This document shows, piece after piece, positions 1 through 10,246 of a stretch of 64,000 nucleotides of DNA. The first letter of the stretch is position 1. Every line of letters begins with the position of its first letter. The notes under the pieces were generated by a model, which saw only the letters and a program-made list of their open reading frames with translations, made no database searches and had not been told where the DNA came from. The position numbers and the translations under genes are program-made. The DNA is taken from the NCBI RefSeq assembly GCF_003046545.1, contig NZ_QAAA01000007.1:62001-126000 (forward strand), given 5' to 3'. This DNA is from Rhodovulum imhoffii (GTDB lineage Bacteria; Pseudomonadota; Alphaproteobacteria; Rhodobacterales; Rhodobacteraceae).

Positions 1-2916
1 GTGGGGCTCTACCACCCTGACATCGAACACCGCATTACCACGGATCCGGCCCGGCTGCCGGCGCCTGGGGCACCGGTCGCCACCGTCGGTCTGCTGCTGA
101 TGCGCAGCTATATTCTCGCCTCGGACACGGCTCATTACGACGCCGTCATCCGTGCGCTGGAGGGGCGCAATATCCGGGTCGTCGCTGCATTTGCCGGAGG
201 GCTGGACGCCCGCCCGGCCGTGGACGCCTATTTCAAAACCGAAGACGGCGTACAGATTGACACGCTGGTCTCGTTGACCGGCTTCAGCCTGATCGGCGGC
301 CCGGCCTACAACGACAGCGACGCCGCGGTAGCGGTTTTACAGGGGCTGGATGTCCCCTACGTGGCCGCGCACCCGCTGGAGTTCCAGACGCTTGGCCAGT
401 GGAGCGCCAGTTCCGGCGGGCTTGGCCCGGTCGAGACCACGATGCTGATTGCCCTGCCCGAGCTGGATGGCGCCACCACACCCACCGTTTTCGGCGGCCG
501 CCACGGCCCCGAGGGCTGTCAGGGCTGCCCCCGCTCCTGCCAGTGCAGCAGCGAAACCAAAGCGATGGCCGCCTGTACCGAACGGGTGGAAACCCTTGCC
601 ACGCGGGTGGCGAAACTGGCACGGCTGCGCATTTCGGAAGTGACAGAGCGCAAGGTTGCCATCATCCTGTTCGGCTTTCCGCCCAATGCCGGCGCGATCG
701 GCACCGCAGCCTATCTGTCCGTGTTCGAAAGCCTTTTCAACACGCTCCACCGCATGAAGGACGAGGGTTATGACATCGAGCCCCCCGCCACGGTCGACGA
801 CCTGCGCCAGGCGGTCATGGACGGCAATGCCAGAACGTTCGGACAGGAAGCCAACGTCGCCGCCCATGTGCCCGCTGACGACATCGTGCGCGGCACCCCT
901 TGGCTGAGCGAGATCGAAACAAGCTGGGGCCCCGCCCCCGGCCGCATCCAATCCGACGGCACCGGCGTGTTCGTTCTGGGCGCACAGTTTGGCAATGTGT
1001 TCGTGGGGGTCCAGCCGACCTTCGGCTACGAAGGCGACCCGATGCGCCTTCTGTTCGAAAAAGGCTTTGCCCCGACGCACGCCTTCAGCACCTTCTATCT
1101 GTGGCTGAAGAATCACTTCAAGGCCGATGTCCTTCTGCATTACGGGATGCACGGCGCGCTGGAATTCATGCCTGGCAAGCAGGCCGGGATGGGGGCGCGG
1201 GACTGGCCCGACCGGCTGATCGGCGACATGCCGAACGTTTATCTTTACGCCTCCAACAACCCGTCGGAGGCAACGCTGGCAAAGCGCCGCTCCAATGCGG
1301 TGACGATCACGCATCTGACACCGCCGCTCGCGGCCTCCGGGCTCTACAAGGGGCTTCAGGAACTCAAGGACAGTCTCACCCGCTGGCGCCAGACGGAGCC
1401 GGGCTGCCCCACCCGCGACGACCTGGAAGACCTCATCGCCGTGCAGGCCGATGCCGTCGACATGGGCGGCACCCCGCCCGAAGATTTGTGGCTGAAGCTT
1501 CTTGAAACCGAGGACGCGCTGATCCCGGACGGGTTGCACGTGGTGGGCCGCCCGGTCACCACCGAAGAGCGGGCAGAGCATCTGCGCGTAATGTGCGACG
1601 TCGATGACGACACCCGAGAGCGGGTGGACTACTGGCTGCAACAGGAGACTGAGCTTCCGGCCCTGATGCGCGCCCTTGGCGGTCGCTATATCGCACCTGT
1701 CCCCGGCGGCGACCTGATCCGTTCGGCGGATGTGTTGCCCACGGGGCGCAATATCCACGCCTTCGATCCGTTTCGCATGCCGACACAGTTCGCCCTGCAG
1801 GACGGGGCGAAACAGGCACAGAAGCTGCTGGACACCCACGCCGAACTGCCGCACACGGTCGCGTTGGTCCTGTGGGGGTCGGACAACATCAAGTCAGACG
1901 GCGGGCCAATCGCGCAGGCGCTGGCGCTGATGGGGGCGAAGCCGCGCTTTGACGGATATGGGCGCCTGTCCGGAGCCGACCTGATCCCGCTGGCGGAGTT
2001 GGGCCGCCCGCGCATCGATGTCGTGATGACGCTGTCGGGCATTTTTCGCGACCTTCTGCCCCTGCAAACCCGGATGCTGGCCGAAGCCGCGTGGAAGGCC
2101 GCAACGGCCGATGAGCCGCCGGAGATGAACTTCATCCGTGCCCATTCTCTGGCCTACGCGGAGAAGATGGGTGTGGACATGGAAACAGCCGCGCTGCGGG
2201 TGTTCTCGAACGCGGAAGGCGCCTATGGTTCAAACGTCAACGGGCTGATCGACTCCGGCGCCTGGGGTGAGGAAGACGAACTGGCCGATGCCTACGAGGC
2301 CCGCAAGAGCTATGCCTATGGCCGCGACGGCAAATGTGCCGCCAACGCCGCGCTGTTGCAACAGACGCTGAAAGATGTGGACATTGCGTACCAGAATCTC
2401 GAAAGCGTGGAGTTGGGCGTCACGACCGTGGACCATTATTTCGACACGCTGGGCGGCATTTCCCGTGCCGTTAAACGGGCCAAGGGCACCGAGGCGGCCG
2501 TTTACATCGGGGACCAGACCCGCGGAGAGGGCAAGGTGCGCACATTGCAGGAACAGGTCGCGCTGGAAACCCGGTCACGCAGTCTCAACCCGAAATGGTT
2601 TGAAGGTATGCTCAAACACGGGCATGAAGGGGTACGCCAGATTGAGGCTCAGGTCACGAACACGCTGGGCTGGTCGGCCACGACGGGGCAGGTGGAACCC
2701 TGGATCTATCAGCGCCTGTCAGAGACTTTCGTGCTGGACGAGGAAATGCGCAAACGCCTTGCCAGCCTGAACCCGGCCGCCAGCGCCCGCATGGCCAACC
2801 GCCTGCTGGAGGCCCATGACCGGAATTACTGGCAGCCTGACGCCGAAACGCTGGCCGCCCTTCAAAACGCGGCTGACGAGCTGGAAGACCGGCTGGAAGG
2901 AATCGCGGCGGAATAA
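1..2916 (+). CDS. bchH: Magnesium chelatase subunit H (5' end outside window)
   Basis: BchH is the large porphyrin-binding subunit of Mg-chelatase; with BchI and BchD it inserts Mg2+ into protoporphyrin IX, the first committed step of bacteriochlorophyll synthesis. The 971 residues seen are the C-terminal four fifths of a family normally about 1,180-1,190 aa, so the codon at base 1 is the window edge, not a true start. Family-typical stretches include HYGMHGALEFMPGKQ (about residues 380-395) and the late YGSNVNGLIDSGAW region. It ends 15 nt before bchL, which has a good ribosome site (AGGAGAACAGG). No frameshift is seen. Confidence 0.96.
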   Translation: MGLYHPDIEHRITTDPARLPAPGAPVATVGLLLMRSYILASDTAHYDAVIRALEGRNIRVVAAFAGGLDARPAVDAYFKTEDGVQIDTLVSLTGFSLIGGPAYNDSDAAVAVLQGLDVPYVAAHPLEFQTLGQWSASSGGLGPVETTMLIALPELDGATTPTVFGGRHGPEGCQGCPRSCQCSSETKAMAACTERVETLATRVAKLARLRISEVTERKVAIILFGFPPNAGAIGTAAYLSVFESLFNTLHRMKDEGYDIEPPATVDDLRQAVMDGNARTFGQEANVAAHVPADDIVRGTPWLSEIETSWGPAPGRIQSDGTGVFVLGAQFGNVFVGVQPTFGYEGDPMRLLFEKGFAPTHAFSTFYLWLKNHFKADVLLHYGMHGALEFMPGKQAGMGARDWPDRLIGDMPNVYLYASNNPSEATLAKRRSNAVTITHLTPPLAASGLYKGLQELKDSLTRWRQTEPGCPTRDDLEDLIAVQADAVDMGGTPPEDLWLKLLETEDALIPDGLHVVGRPVTTEERAEHLRVMCDVDDDTRERVDYWLQQETELPALMRALGGRYIAPVPGGDLIRSADVLPTGRNIHAFDPFRMPTQFALQDGAKQAQKLLDTHAELPHTVALVLWGSDNIKSDGGPIAQALALMGAKPRFDGYGRLSGADLIPLAELGRPRIDVVMTLSGIFRDLLPLQTRMLAEAAWKAATADEPPEMNFIRAHSLAYAEKMGVDMETAALRVFSNAEGAYGSNVNGLIDSGAWGEEDELADAYEARKSYAYGRDGKCAANAALLQQTLKDVDIAYQNLESVELGVTTVDHYFDTLGGISRAVKRAKGTEAAVYIGDQTRGEGKVRTLQEQVALETRSRSLNPKWFEGMLKHGHEGVRQIEAQVTNTLGWSATTGQVEPWIYQRLSETFVLDEEMRKRLASLNPAASARMANRLLEAHDRNYWQPDAETLAALQNAADELEDRLEGIAAE

Positions 2917-3827
<911 letters not shown>

Positions 3828-3828
<1 letters not shown>

Positions 3829-4511
3829 TGGACAGCTACTCCCAGACCCGCGAACGGCTGGAGCACTATTTCGACCGCACCGCGTCGAAAACGTGGGAGC
3901 GTCTGACCTCGGACGCGCCGGTGTCACGCATCCGCCAGACCGTGCGCGAAGGCCGGGAGGAGATGCGGGCTGCGATGCTTTCCTGCCTGCCGGGGGATCT
4001 GTCCGGCGCGCGGGTTCTGGATGCGGGCTGCGGCGCGGGACCGATGACGCTGGAACTTGCCCAGCGCGGGGCCGAAATCGTCGCCGTGGATATTTCGCCC
4101 AGCCTGCTGGATGTTGCGAAAAAGCGTATACCCGAGAAGTACCACCCCCGGATCACCTTCGTGGCCGGCGACATGCTGGGGGCGGCGCTGGGACGGTTCG
4201 ATTTCGCCATGGCAATGGACAGCCTGATCCATTACCGGGCCGAAGACATTGCCGCCGCGCTGGGCAAACTGGCCCCGCGTGTGCGTGAAAAGGTGGTGTT
4301 CACTGTCGCCCCGAAGACACCGCTCCTGTCGGCGATGCATGTGACGGGCAAACTGTTTCCGCGCTCCGACCGGTCGCCGCGGATCATCCCCCATTCCGAG
4401 GCGCGGGTTGCCTCCGCACTGCGCGAGGCCGGTGTCAGGGGCGCGCTGCGCCCGGTCGCACGCGTGGCCAGGGGCTTTTACATCAGCCAGGCGTTGGAAT
4501 TGCGGACATGA
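3828..4511 (+). CDS. bchM: Mg-protoporphyrin IX O-methyltransferase BchM
   Basis: BchM methylates the C13 propionate of Mg-protoporphyrin IX using S-adenosylmethionine, making the substrate of the AcsF cyclase encoded further along the same operon. The 227-aa protein has a class I SAM-binding motif VLDAGCGAGPMTLELA at about residues 62-78 and the family N-terminal HYFDRTASKTWERL segment. The start overlaps the bchL stop (TAATG) and the stop overlaps the lhaA start (ATGA), placing it in the bchH-bchL-bchM-lhaA-puh transcription unit. Length is normal. Confidence 0.95.
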
Positions 4512-5947
4512 GCAAGAAGCCCCACCCCCTGACCCGGCTGACGATGGACATGCTGCCCTTCGCGGATGCCGCCTCGGAAGGCTTTCCGCTCAAGGATCTG
4601 TTGCGCCTGTCGCTGTTCCAGGTCTCGGTGGGGATGGCCACGGTGATGCTTCTGGGCACCCTGAACCGGGTCATGATCGTGGAACTTTCGGTTTCCGCGA
4701 TGGTGGTCGCCATCATGGTGGCATTGCCGGTTCTGGTGGCACCGTTCCGCGCGCTTATGGGCTTCAAGTCAGACAATTACCGTTCCGCCATAGGATGGAA
4801 GCGGGTACCTTACCTGTGGTTCGGATCGCTGTGGCAAATGGGCGGGTTGGCGATCATGCCATTCGCCCTGATCGTTCTGTCCGGGGACCAGACGCTTGGT
4901 CCGGCCTGGGCGGGAGAGGTTCTGGCCGCTCTGGCCTTTCTGATGACCGGGCTGGGTCTGCACATGACCCAGACGGCCGGGCTGGCGCTGGCTTCCGACC
5001 GCGCCAGCGAAGAAACGCGTCCACGGGTCGTGGCCATGCTGTACGTAATGTTCCTGTTGGGGATGGGGCTATCCGCCATCATCGTCGGCTGGCTGCTGCA
5101 CGACTTTTCGCAGATGCGGCTGATCCGCGTGGTGCAGGGGGCTGCCGCCGCAACGGTGATCCTGAACCTGATCGCACTCTGGAAGCAGGAGAAGATGCGC
5201 CCTATGACGCGGGAGGAGCGCACCGCCCCCAGGCCGCGCTTTGCGGATGCCTGGGCGGATCTCGCACGCGGAGGCACCGCGGGGCGGTTGCTCGCGGTGG
5301 TGGCGATCGGGACATTGGCTTTTTCCATGCAGGATATCCTGCTGGAGCCTTATGGCGGTGAAATTCTTGGGCTTTCGGTGTCTTCAACAACACTTTTGAC
5401 CGGGGTCTGGGCCTTGGGCGCACTGGGGGGCTTTGCGCTTTCGGCACGGTGGCTGAGCCGCGGAATGAACGCTTACCGCATGGCAGCGGTGGGTATCCTG
5501 GCGGGAATTGTCGCCTTCGCGGCGGTGATATTCGCAGCTCCGATGCAGTCAGCCTCAATCTTCTTTATCGGGGCGATGCTGATCGGCTTTGGCGGCGGGC
5601 TGTTCGCCGTGGCCACCCTGATGGCCGCGATGTCACTGCCGGTTGAAGGCACGGCCGGGCGCGGGCTTGCCCTGGGCGCCTGGGGCGCCGCACAGGCGAC
5701 GGCGGCCGGTCTGGCCATCGCGCTGGGCGGAACCATCCGCGACGTGATGACCCAGGTTGCCATGACCGGCATTCTGGGCAAGGGCCTGCAAACCCCGGCC
5801 ACGGGATATGCGTCGGTCTATCACATCGAAATCGTGCTACTATTCGTCACTCTTGCAGTCTTGGGCCCGTTGGTGCGGACTCATGGCATAACCTCTCCCA
5901 ACAGGGATCCCTCGGCCAAGATCGGGCTGGCCGACTTTCCCACCTGA
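4508..5947 (+). CDS. lhaA: LH1 assembly protein LhaA (PucC/BCH1 family)
   Basis: LhaA is a polytopic inner-membrane protein of the PucC/BCH1 branch of the major facilitator superfamily, needed for efficient assembly of light-harvesting complex 1, probably by delivering bacteriochlorophyll. The 479-aa protein has about 12 hydrophobic segments and the family N-terminal region LFQVSVGMATVMLLGTLNRV (about residues 37-56), then GFKSDNYRSAIGWKRVPY. Its place between bchM and puhA is the conserved position of lhaA rather than pucC. ATGA overlap with bchM; puhA follows after 17 nt with a strong GGAGG. The puhA promoter may lie inside its 3' end, as in Rhodobacter, but I could not locate one. Confidence 0.93.
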   Translation: MSKKPHPLTRLTMDMLPFADAASEGFPLKDLLRLSLFQVSVGMATVMLLGTLNRVMIVELSVSAMVVAIMVALPVLVAPFRALMGFKSDNYRSAIGWKRVPYLWFGSLWQMGGLAIMPFALIVLSGDQTLGPAWAGEVLAALAFLMTGLGLHMTQTAGLALASDRASEETRPRVVAMLYVMFLLGMGLSAIIVGWLLHDFSQMRLIRVVQGAAAATVILNLIALWKQEKMRPMTREERTAPRPRFADAWADLARGGTAGRLLAVVAIGTLAFSMQDILLEPYGGEILGLSVSSTTLLTGVWALGALGGFALSARWLSRGMNAYRMAAVGILAGIVAFAAVIFAAPMQSASIFFIGAMLIGFGGGLFAVATLMAAMSLPVEGTAGRGLALGAWGAAQATAAGLAIALGGTIRDVMTQVAMTGILGKGLQTPATGYASVYHIEIVLLFVTLAVLGPLVRTHGITSPNRDPSAKIGLADFPT

Positions 5948-5964
5948 CCTGGAGGATCAAACCC

Positions 5965-6747
5965 ATGGTGGAATCATTCTTTGGAAACTTCGATCTGGCC
6001 AGTCTGTCTCTGTGGCTGTTCTGGCTCTTCTTCGCTGGTCTGATTTTCTATCTCCAGCGGATGAACATGCATGAGGGCTACCCGCTGGAGACAGATGCCG
6101 GGGAAACCTCACCCAATCAGGGCATGTTCCCGCTGCCGAAGGAAAAGACCTTCAAGCTGCCCCATGGCGCGGGTGAACTGACCGTGCCAAACCAGCTGAC
6201 CGACCCGCGCAACGCGAATCTGGCCCTGCGCCAGACATCTAAGGCCAACGGGTTTCCCTTTGAGCCCACCGGAAACCCGATGGTCGACGGGGTCGGCCCG
6301 GCAGCCTGGTGCGCCCGCAAGGATGAGCCGGAGCTGGATGGCAAGGGGCATCCGAAAATCCAGCCGATGAAGCACCTGAAAACCTTCAAGGTGTCCGGCG
6401 GCCGTGACCCGCGCGGCCTGTCCGTTGTGGCCGGTGACGGCGAAAGCGTCGGGACCGTGACCGAAATGTGGGTGGACGAGCCCGAACAGATGGTCCGTTA
6501 CCTCGAGGTCGAGCTGGACCCGGCCTATGGCGGCGGCATCCGCCTGCTACCGATGCAGCTGGCCCGTATTGGATGGCTCAAGAAACAGGTGAACGTACAC
6601 TCGATCTACGGCAAGCACTTTGCCGATGTCCCACAGACCAAATCTTCGACCCAGATTACCAAGCTGGAAGAAGAAAAGATCTGTGCCTACTACGCCGGCG
6701 GCAAGCTGTATGCCGACCCCAAGGAGCGGCTTGAGTCGCAGATCTGA
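5965..6747 (+). CDS. puhA: Photosynthetic reaction centre subunit H
   Basis: PuhA is the single-span H subunit that caps the L/M core on the cytoplasmic side and shapes proton delivery to QB. The 260-aa protein has one N-terminal membrane helix (about residues 11-29), then the conserved linker and the PRC-barrel cytoplasmic domain. Family-typical pieces include HEGYPLE and the ITKLEEEKICAYYAGG C-terminal region. The start is set by a strong GGAGGATC ribosome site 8 nt upstream. Length is as expected, and puhB follows after 11 nt. Confidence 0.97.
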   Translation: MVESFFGNFDLASLSLWLFWLFFAGLIFYLQRMNMHEGYPLETDAGETSPNQGMFPLPKEKTFKLPHGAGELTVPNQLTDPRNANLALRQTSKANGFPFEPTGNPMVDGVGPAAWCARKDEPELDGKGHPKIQPMKHLKTFKVSGGRDPRGLSVVAGDGESVGTVTEMWVDEPEQMVRYLEVELDPAYGGGIRLLPMQLARIGWLKKQVNVHSIYGKHFADVPQTKSSTQITKLEEEKICAYYAGGKLYADPKERLESQI

Positions 6748-6758
6748 GGAGGGGGTTC

Positions 6759-7388
6759 ATGCCTCACGACGATTTCGCCGTCGAACCCATTCGCGGACTT
6801 CCCGCCCACCTGCCGGAGGGGGAAGAAATTCTCTGGCAGGGGGCGCCCGACTGGTGGGCGCTCGCCCGGGAAGGGCTGTCTGTCTATTGGGTCATGGGCT
6901 ATTTCGTCATCTTGTTCCTATGGCGCGCAATCGTGGCCGGCGAAACCATGCCGGCCGCGGCTGCCATAGTTTCCGGATCTCCTTTCCTTGTTCTGGGTGC
7001 GATCGTATGCGCGCTTCTGATGGCCGTGGCGTATGTACAGGCCAGGGCTACGGTCTACACGGTAACAAACCGGCGCGTTGCCTTGCGTATCGGCGCTGCC
7101 CTGACGATGACACTGAACCTGCCCTATACCTGGATCGGGAACGCAAATCTGGAGTTGCGGAAATCCGGAGTTGGAACCATCGCATTCGAACTGATGGGGA
7201 CCACCCGCTTTTCCTACCTTATGTGCTGGCCCCACGTCCGCCCCTGGCGGATCGCCCGCACGGAACCCGCGTTCCGCTGCATCCCTGAAGCGGCGAAGGT
7301 TGCAAAACTGATCGCCGACGCAGCGGAAACGCGGGTTTCAGAACCCAGGATCACGCACGTCCCGGATGACGCGCTGGTAGCGGAGTAA
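6759..7388 (+). CDS. puhB: Photosynthetic complex assembly protein PuhB
   Basis: PuhB is a membrane protein that in Rhodobacter capsulatus supports reaction-centre assembly and, indirectly, LH1 formation. The 209-aa protein has a short cytoplasmic N-terminus ending in the motif LPEGEEILWQGAPDW, two or three hydrophobic segments (about residues 46-62 and 70-92), then a PH-like region starting ATVYTVTNRRVALRIG, which resembles YdbT-type bPH domains. A GAGGAGGGGG ribosome site lies just upstream. It sits between puhA and puhC with short spacing, the standard order. Confidence 0.93.
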   Translation: MPHDDFAVEPIRGLPAHLPEGEEILWQGAPDWWALAREGLSVYWVMGYFVILFLWRAIVAGETMPAAAAIVSGSPFLVLGAIVCALLMAVAYVQARATVYTVTNRRVALRIGAALTMTLNLPYTWIGNANLELRKSGVGTIAFELMGTTRFSYLMCWPHVRPWRIARTEPAFRCIPEAAKVAKLIADAAETRVSEPRITHVPDDALVAE

Positions 7389-7395
7389 ACGCAAC

Positions 7396-7848
7396 ATGCA
7401 GTCCAAGAAACACGATGGGCACGGCGATCTCATTCCCCCTGCATTGCTGCGGGGGGTGTTGTTCCTTGTGGCCGCCTGCCTCGTGATCGTGGCCTATGCC
7501 CGCATCACGGACAAACCGCTTGTTGCGACTCCGGATGACAGCATTCCCGTGGCGCAGGAACGCCGGATCGTGCTTGAAGGCAGCATGAGCGGCGCCGCCA
7601 CGGTTTTCGACATCGACGGAAACGTCATCGCCGATTTTTCCAGCGACGAGGGAGGTTTCGTCGCCGGGATATGGCGGGTTCTTCAGCGTGAACGCAACAA
7701 GCATGGTGTGGCGCTGGATGCCCCTGTACGGCTGGCCCGGTATGAGAACGGGCGGCTGGCCCTGCACGACGACCTGACCGGGTGGCGTGCGGAACTGATC
7801 GGCTTTGGTGCCGACAACGCGGCAGTCTTCGCGCGACTGCTGGATTGA
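7396..7848 (+). CDS. puhC: Photosynthetic complex assembly protein PuhC
   Basis: PuhC is a small, poorly conserved membrane-anchored protein that optimises reaction-centre/LH1 supercomplex organisation in Rhodobacter. The 150-aa product has a single N-terminal transmembrane segment (about residues 14-34, LRGVLFLVAACLVIVAYARI) followed by a soluble, presumably periplasmic domain. Assignment rests on position after puhB, size, topology and the QRERNKHG...PVRLARYENGRLALHD segment typical of the family. It starts 8 nt after puhB; the GGAG of the ribosome site includes the end of puhB. Confidence 0.88.
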   Translation: MQSKKHDGHGDLIPPALLRGVLFLVAACLVIVAYARITDKPLVATPDDSIPVAQERRIVLEGSMSGAATVFDIDGNVIADFSSDEGGFVAGIWRVLQRERNKHGVALDAPVRLARYENGRLALHDDLTGWRAELIGFGADNAAVFARLLD

Positions 7849-7892
7849 GGGGCCCGGAATGCCCCTCACCCCGAAAAACAGGATGTCACGCT

Positions 7893-8189
7893 ATGGGATT
7901 TCTTACCCGAACAAAGGAGACGGCGCCCTGCACGGTTGAAGTCTCTCACAAATTCGAAAGTCTTCATGCGCATGTGCGCTTTGACAACGGCGCCGTGGTT
8001 TACCCCGGCGACGAAGTGCTTGTACACGGGCCGGAGATCATGGCCCCGTTTGGCGAGATCGTGACCGAACAGCGTACTGCAACCATTACCCGCGCAAGCG
8101 ATCTGGAGCGGATCTGGACGCGCCTGACCGGCGATTTCGAAGTTATGGAGCTGTGCGAATTCTCCTTCTCCGGGGAGGCGCGGCTATGA
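7893..8189 (+). CDS. Small conserved photosynthesis-cluster protein between puhC and acsF (function unknown)
   Basis: This 98-aa soluble protein has no signal peptide or membrane segment. The ATG at 7893 is chosen because an AGGATG ribosome site precedes it, although the frame stays open upstream through puhC. The stop TGA overlaps the acsF ATG (ATGA at 8186-8189), so it is coupled to the oxidative cyclase. A short reading frame occupies this slot in related clusters (the puhD/orf55 position of Rhodobacter), but I cannot show homology and leave the symbol empty. Visible elements are a VRFDNGAVVYPGDEVLVHG segment and an acidic C-terminus. A role linked to AcsF or reaction-centre assembly is inferred from context only. 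Confidence 0.8.
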   Translation: MGFLTRTKETAPCTVEVSHKFESLHAHVRFDNGAVVYPGDEVLVHGPEIMAPFGEIVTEQRTATITRASDLERIWTRLTGDFEVMELCEFSFSGEARL

Positions 8190-9301
8190 ACATGCACACT
8201 GCGGACGCCGTGACCGTCGAGGAAGGGCTTGCCATTCAGGAACGTCAGTCCAGGCTGGACAGCGAGGCGGCCACCGCTATCGCGATGCAGAACACTCTGC
8301 TGACTCCGCGCTTTTACACAACCGATTTCGACGTGCTGGACGCAATCGACGTGACCCCGGTGCGGGGGGATTGGGACAGCCTGATCGCAGAGATGAAAGC
8401 GGACCCCAACAAGGGCCACTTCCGCAAAACCGCAGACTGGGACCATGTCGACTGGGACGGTATGGAGCCGGCGCTGAAAAAGGAATTCGTGGACTTCCTG
8501 ATTTCTTCGTGCACCGCGGAGTTCTCGGGCTGCGTTCTGTACAAGGAAATGAAACGGCGCGGTCACAACAAGGACGTAGCCGAGCTGTTTCAGCTCATGG
8601 CGCGGGATGAAGCCCGGCACGCAGGCTTCATCAACGACGCGCTGCGCGAAGCCGGCATCGCCGTAAACCTGGGTTTTCTGACCCAAAAGAAGAAATATAC
8701 CTATTTCCGGCCAAAGTTCATCTACTACGCCACCTACCTGAGCGAGAAGATCGGCTATGCCCGCTACATCACGATTTTCCGCCATCTGGAAAAGCATCCG
8801 GAAAGACGCTTTCATCCAATTTTCAAGTGGTTCGAGGAATGGTGCAGTGATGAGTTCCGCCACGGCGAAGCCTTCGCCCTTCTGATGAAAACGGACCCGG
8901 CCCTGACGCGGGGCGTGAATGTGTGGTGGATCAAGTTTTTCCTGACCGCAGTCTTCGCCACCATGCATGTCCGGGACCACCAGCGCCCGGTCTTCCACGC
9001 GGCGCTGGGTGTCGACACGGACTGGTACGGACAAGAGGTATTCCGCAAGACATCCGAGCTTTCAAAACAGATCTTCCCGATCACGCTCGATATTGACCAC
9101 CCGCGCTGGCAGAAAGGGCTGCGCCAGTTACAGAAAGCCAGCAGCGAAGCAGATACGGCCAGGCGCCGCGGCGGGTATGCCGGGGCGCTGGCGGGCGCAT
9201 TCGCGGCCCTGCGCGCCACACTGGGCTTTGCAATGTTGTACACGATCCCGGCGAAGCGCCACACGGTGCCCGCCTCAACACGATTGGAGCCAGTCTATTG
9301 A
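8186..9301 (+). CDS. acsF: Mg-protoporphyrin IX monomethyl ester oxidative cyclase (aerobic)
   Basis: AcsF is the diiron, O2-dependent cyclase that forms ring E of (bacterio)chlorophylls. The 371-aa protein has ferritin-like ligand motifs DEARHAGF (about residues 141-148) and DEFRHGEAF (about 219-227). The internal ATG at 8186 is chosen because it overlaps the preceding stop and has a GGGGAGG ribosome site; an earlier in-frame codon exists but lies inside the upstream gene. Its stop overlaps the puhE TTG start. Its presence means bacteriochlorophyll can be made under oxygen; whether the anaerobic BchE also exists cannot be told from this window. Confidence 0.96.
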   Translation: MNMHTADAVTVEEGLAIQERQSRLDSEAATAIAMQNTLLTPRFYTTDFDVLDAIDVTPVRGDWDSLIAEMKADPNKGHFRKTADWDHVDWDGMEPALKKEFVDFLISSCTAEFSGCVLYKEMKRRGHNKDVAELFQLMARDEARHAGFINDALREAGIAVNLGFLTQKKKYTYFRPKFIYYATYLSEKIGYARYITIFRHLEKHPERRFHPIFKWFEEWCSDEFRHGEAFALLMKTDPALTRGVNVWWIKFFLTAVFATMHVRDHQRPVFHAALGVDTDWYGQEVFRKTSELSKQIFPITLDIDHPRWQKGLRQLQKASSEADTARRRGGYAGALAGAFAALRATLGFAMLYTIPAKRHTVPASTRLEPVY

Positions 9302-10119
9302 TTGAATCGGCCTGGTTTGCTGCGCTGGCTGCGCTGTTTATCTGGTGGTTTTCCACCGGGGCCATTCTTGTAATCGTCCGTTATGCCGAACACCGGGGCC
9401 TGACCGCCCACAGGCGCGCGACCCTGTGGGGGCTGCCGGGCCTCGCGCTGGGCATCCTCGGGTTCGAGGTGACCCGGCATATCGACAGCGTCGGCGCGGT
9501 TTACCTGGCCTTTCTCTCCGCTCTGGCCATCTGGGGCTGGGTGGAACTGGCCTTTCTGACCGGGGTAATCACCGGTCCAAACACTTCTCACTGCCATGTA
9601 AGGGCACGTGGATGGGAACGGTTCCTGAGGGCTTACGGCACGATCGCGTATCATGAAACGCTTCTGGTCATCATCCTGTTCGGAATGCTGGTCACCAGCC
9701 ATGGGGCGCCAAACACTGTCGGACTCTGGACCTTTATCGTGCTGTTCTTTGCACGGATTTCGGCCAAGCTGAACCTGTTTCTCGGTGTGCCGAAGATCAA
9801 CGTGGAATTCCTGCCCACACCGCTGGCGCATCTGCCCAGCCATTTCCGCATCTCGAAAATGAACTGGCTCTTTCCCTTGTCGGTTTCTGCGCTGACTTTC
9901 GCGGTCGCCTGCTGGCTTGAACGCCTGTTTGACGCGGCCATTACCCCCGCGGATACGGTTGGTTTTGCACTCCTGGCGTCGCTGACGGCACTTGCCCTGC
10001 TGGAGCATTGGCTGATGGTACTTCCCCTCCCGGACGAAAAGCTCTGGCGCTGGATGATGCCGGAGGCGAAGAAAAAACCGGACCCCAAAACCCCAAAGAA
10101 CGACGCCCCCAGTTTTTGA
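9298..10119 (+). CDS. puhE: Putative photosynthetic complex assembly protein PuhE (DUF3623)
   Basis: PuhE is an integral membrane protein that in R. capsulatus was reported to modulate bacteriochlorophyll production. The 273-aa product has about seven hydrophobic segments and the family-typical block ISAKLNLFLGVPKINVEFLP near residues 155-175. The start is inferred to be TTG at 9298: it overlaps the acsF stop (TATTGA) and follows GGAGC at 9286-9290 with normal spacing; no ATG lies near the N-terminus. In relatives hemA often follows puhE; here cycA comes next instead. Confidence 0.9.
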   Translation: MIESAWFAALAALFIWWFSTGAILVIVRYAEHRGLTAHRRATLWGLPGLALGILGFEVTRHIDSVGAVYLAFLSALAIWGWVELAFLTGVITGPNTSHCHVRARGWERFLRAYGTIAYHETLLVIILFGMLVTSHGAPNTVGLWTFIVLFFARISAKLNLFLGVPKINVEFLPTPLAHLPSHFRISKMNWLFPLSVSALTFAVACWLERLFDAAITPADTVGFALLASLTALALLEHWLMVLPLPDEKLWRWMMPEAKKKPDPKTPKNDAPSF

Positions 10120-10246
10120 CAGATGCATCACAGGATGGGCTTGACGACAGAGCTTCCTCCGAAGGTTGTAATTGTTCGATTCAAATTGACCTGAAGCGCG
10201 CGGCGCTACATGTTAACCGCGCCACACTCTAGTCAGGGAGAGACTG
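10120..10246 (+). promoter_or_regulatory. Leader/promoter region of cytochrome c2 gene
   Basis: This 127-nt gap between puhE and cycA is the largest on the + strand of the puh operon. It holds a candidate -35 TTGACC near 10188 with ATGTTA about 17 nt further on, and a GGGAGAG ribosome site before the ATG. I see no TGT-N12-ACA operator and no FNR-type palindrome, so promoter assignment is weak. Confidence 0.3.

Noticed and set aside
1-3. GTG at base 1 as a start codon of bchH
   Set aside because: BchH is about 200 residues longer; this is the window edge.
10120-10246. PpsR or FNR site upstream of cytochrome c2
   Set aside because: TGT triplets here are not followed at 12 nt by ACA, and no TTGAT-N4-ATCAA palindrome is present.
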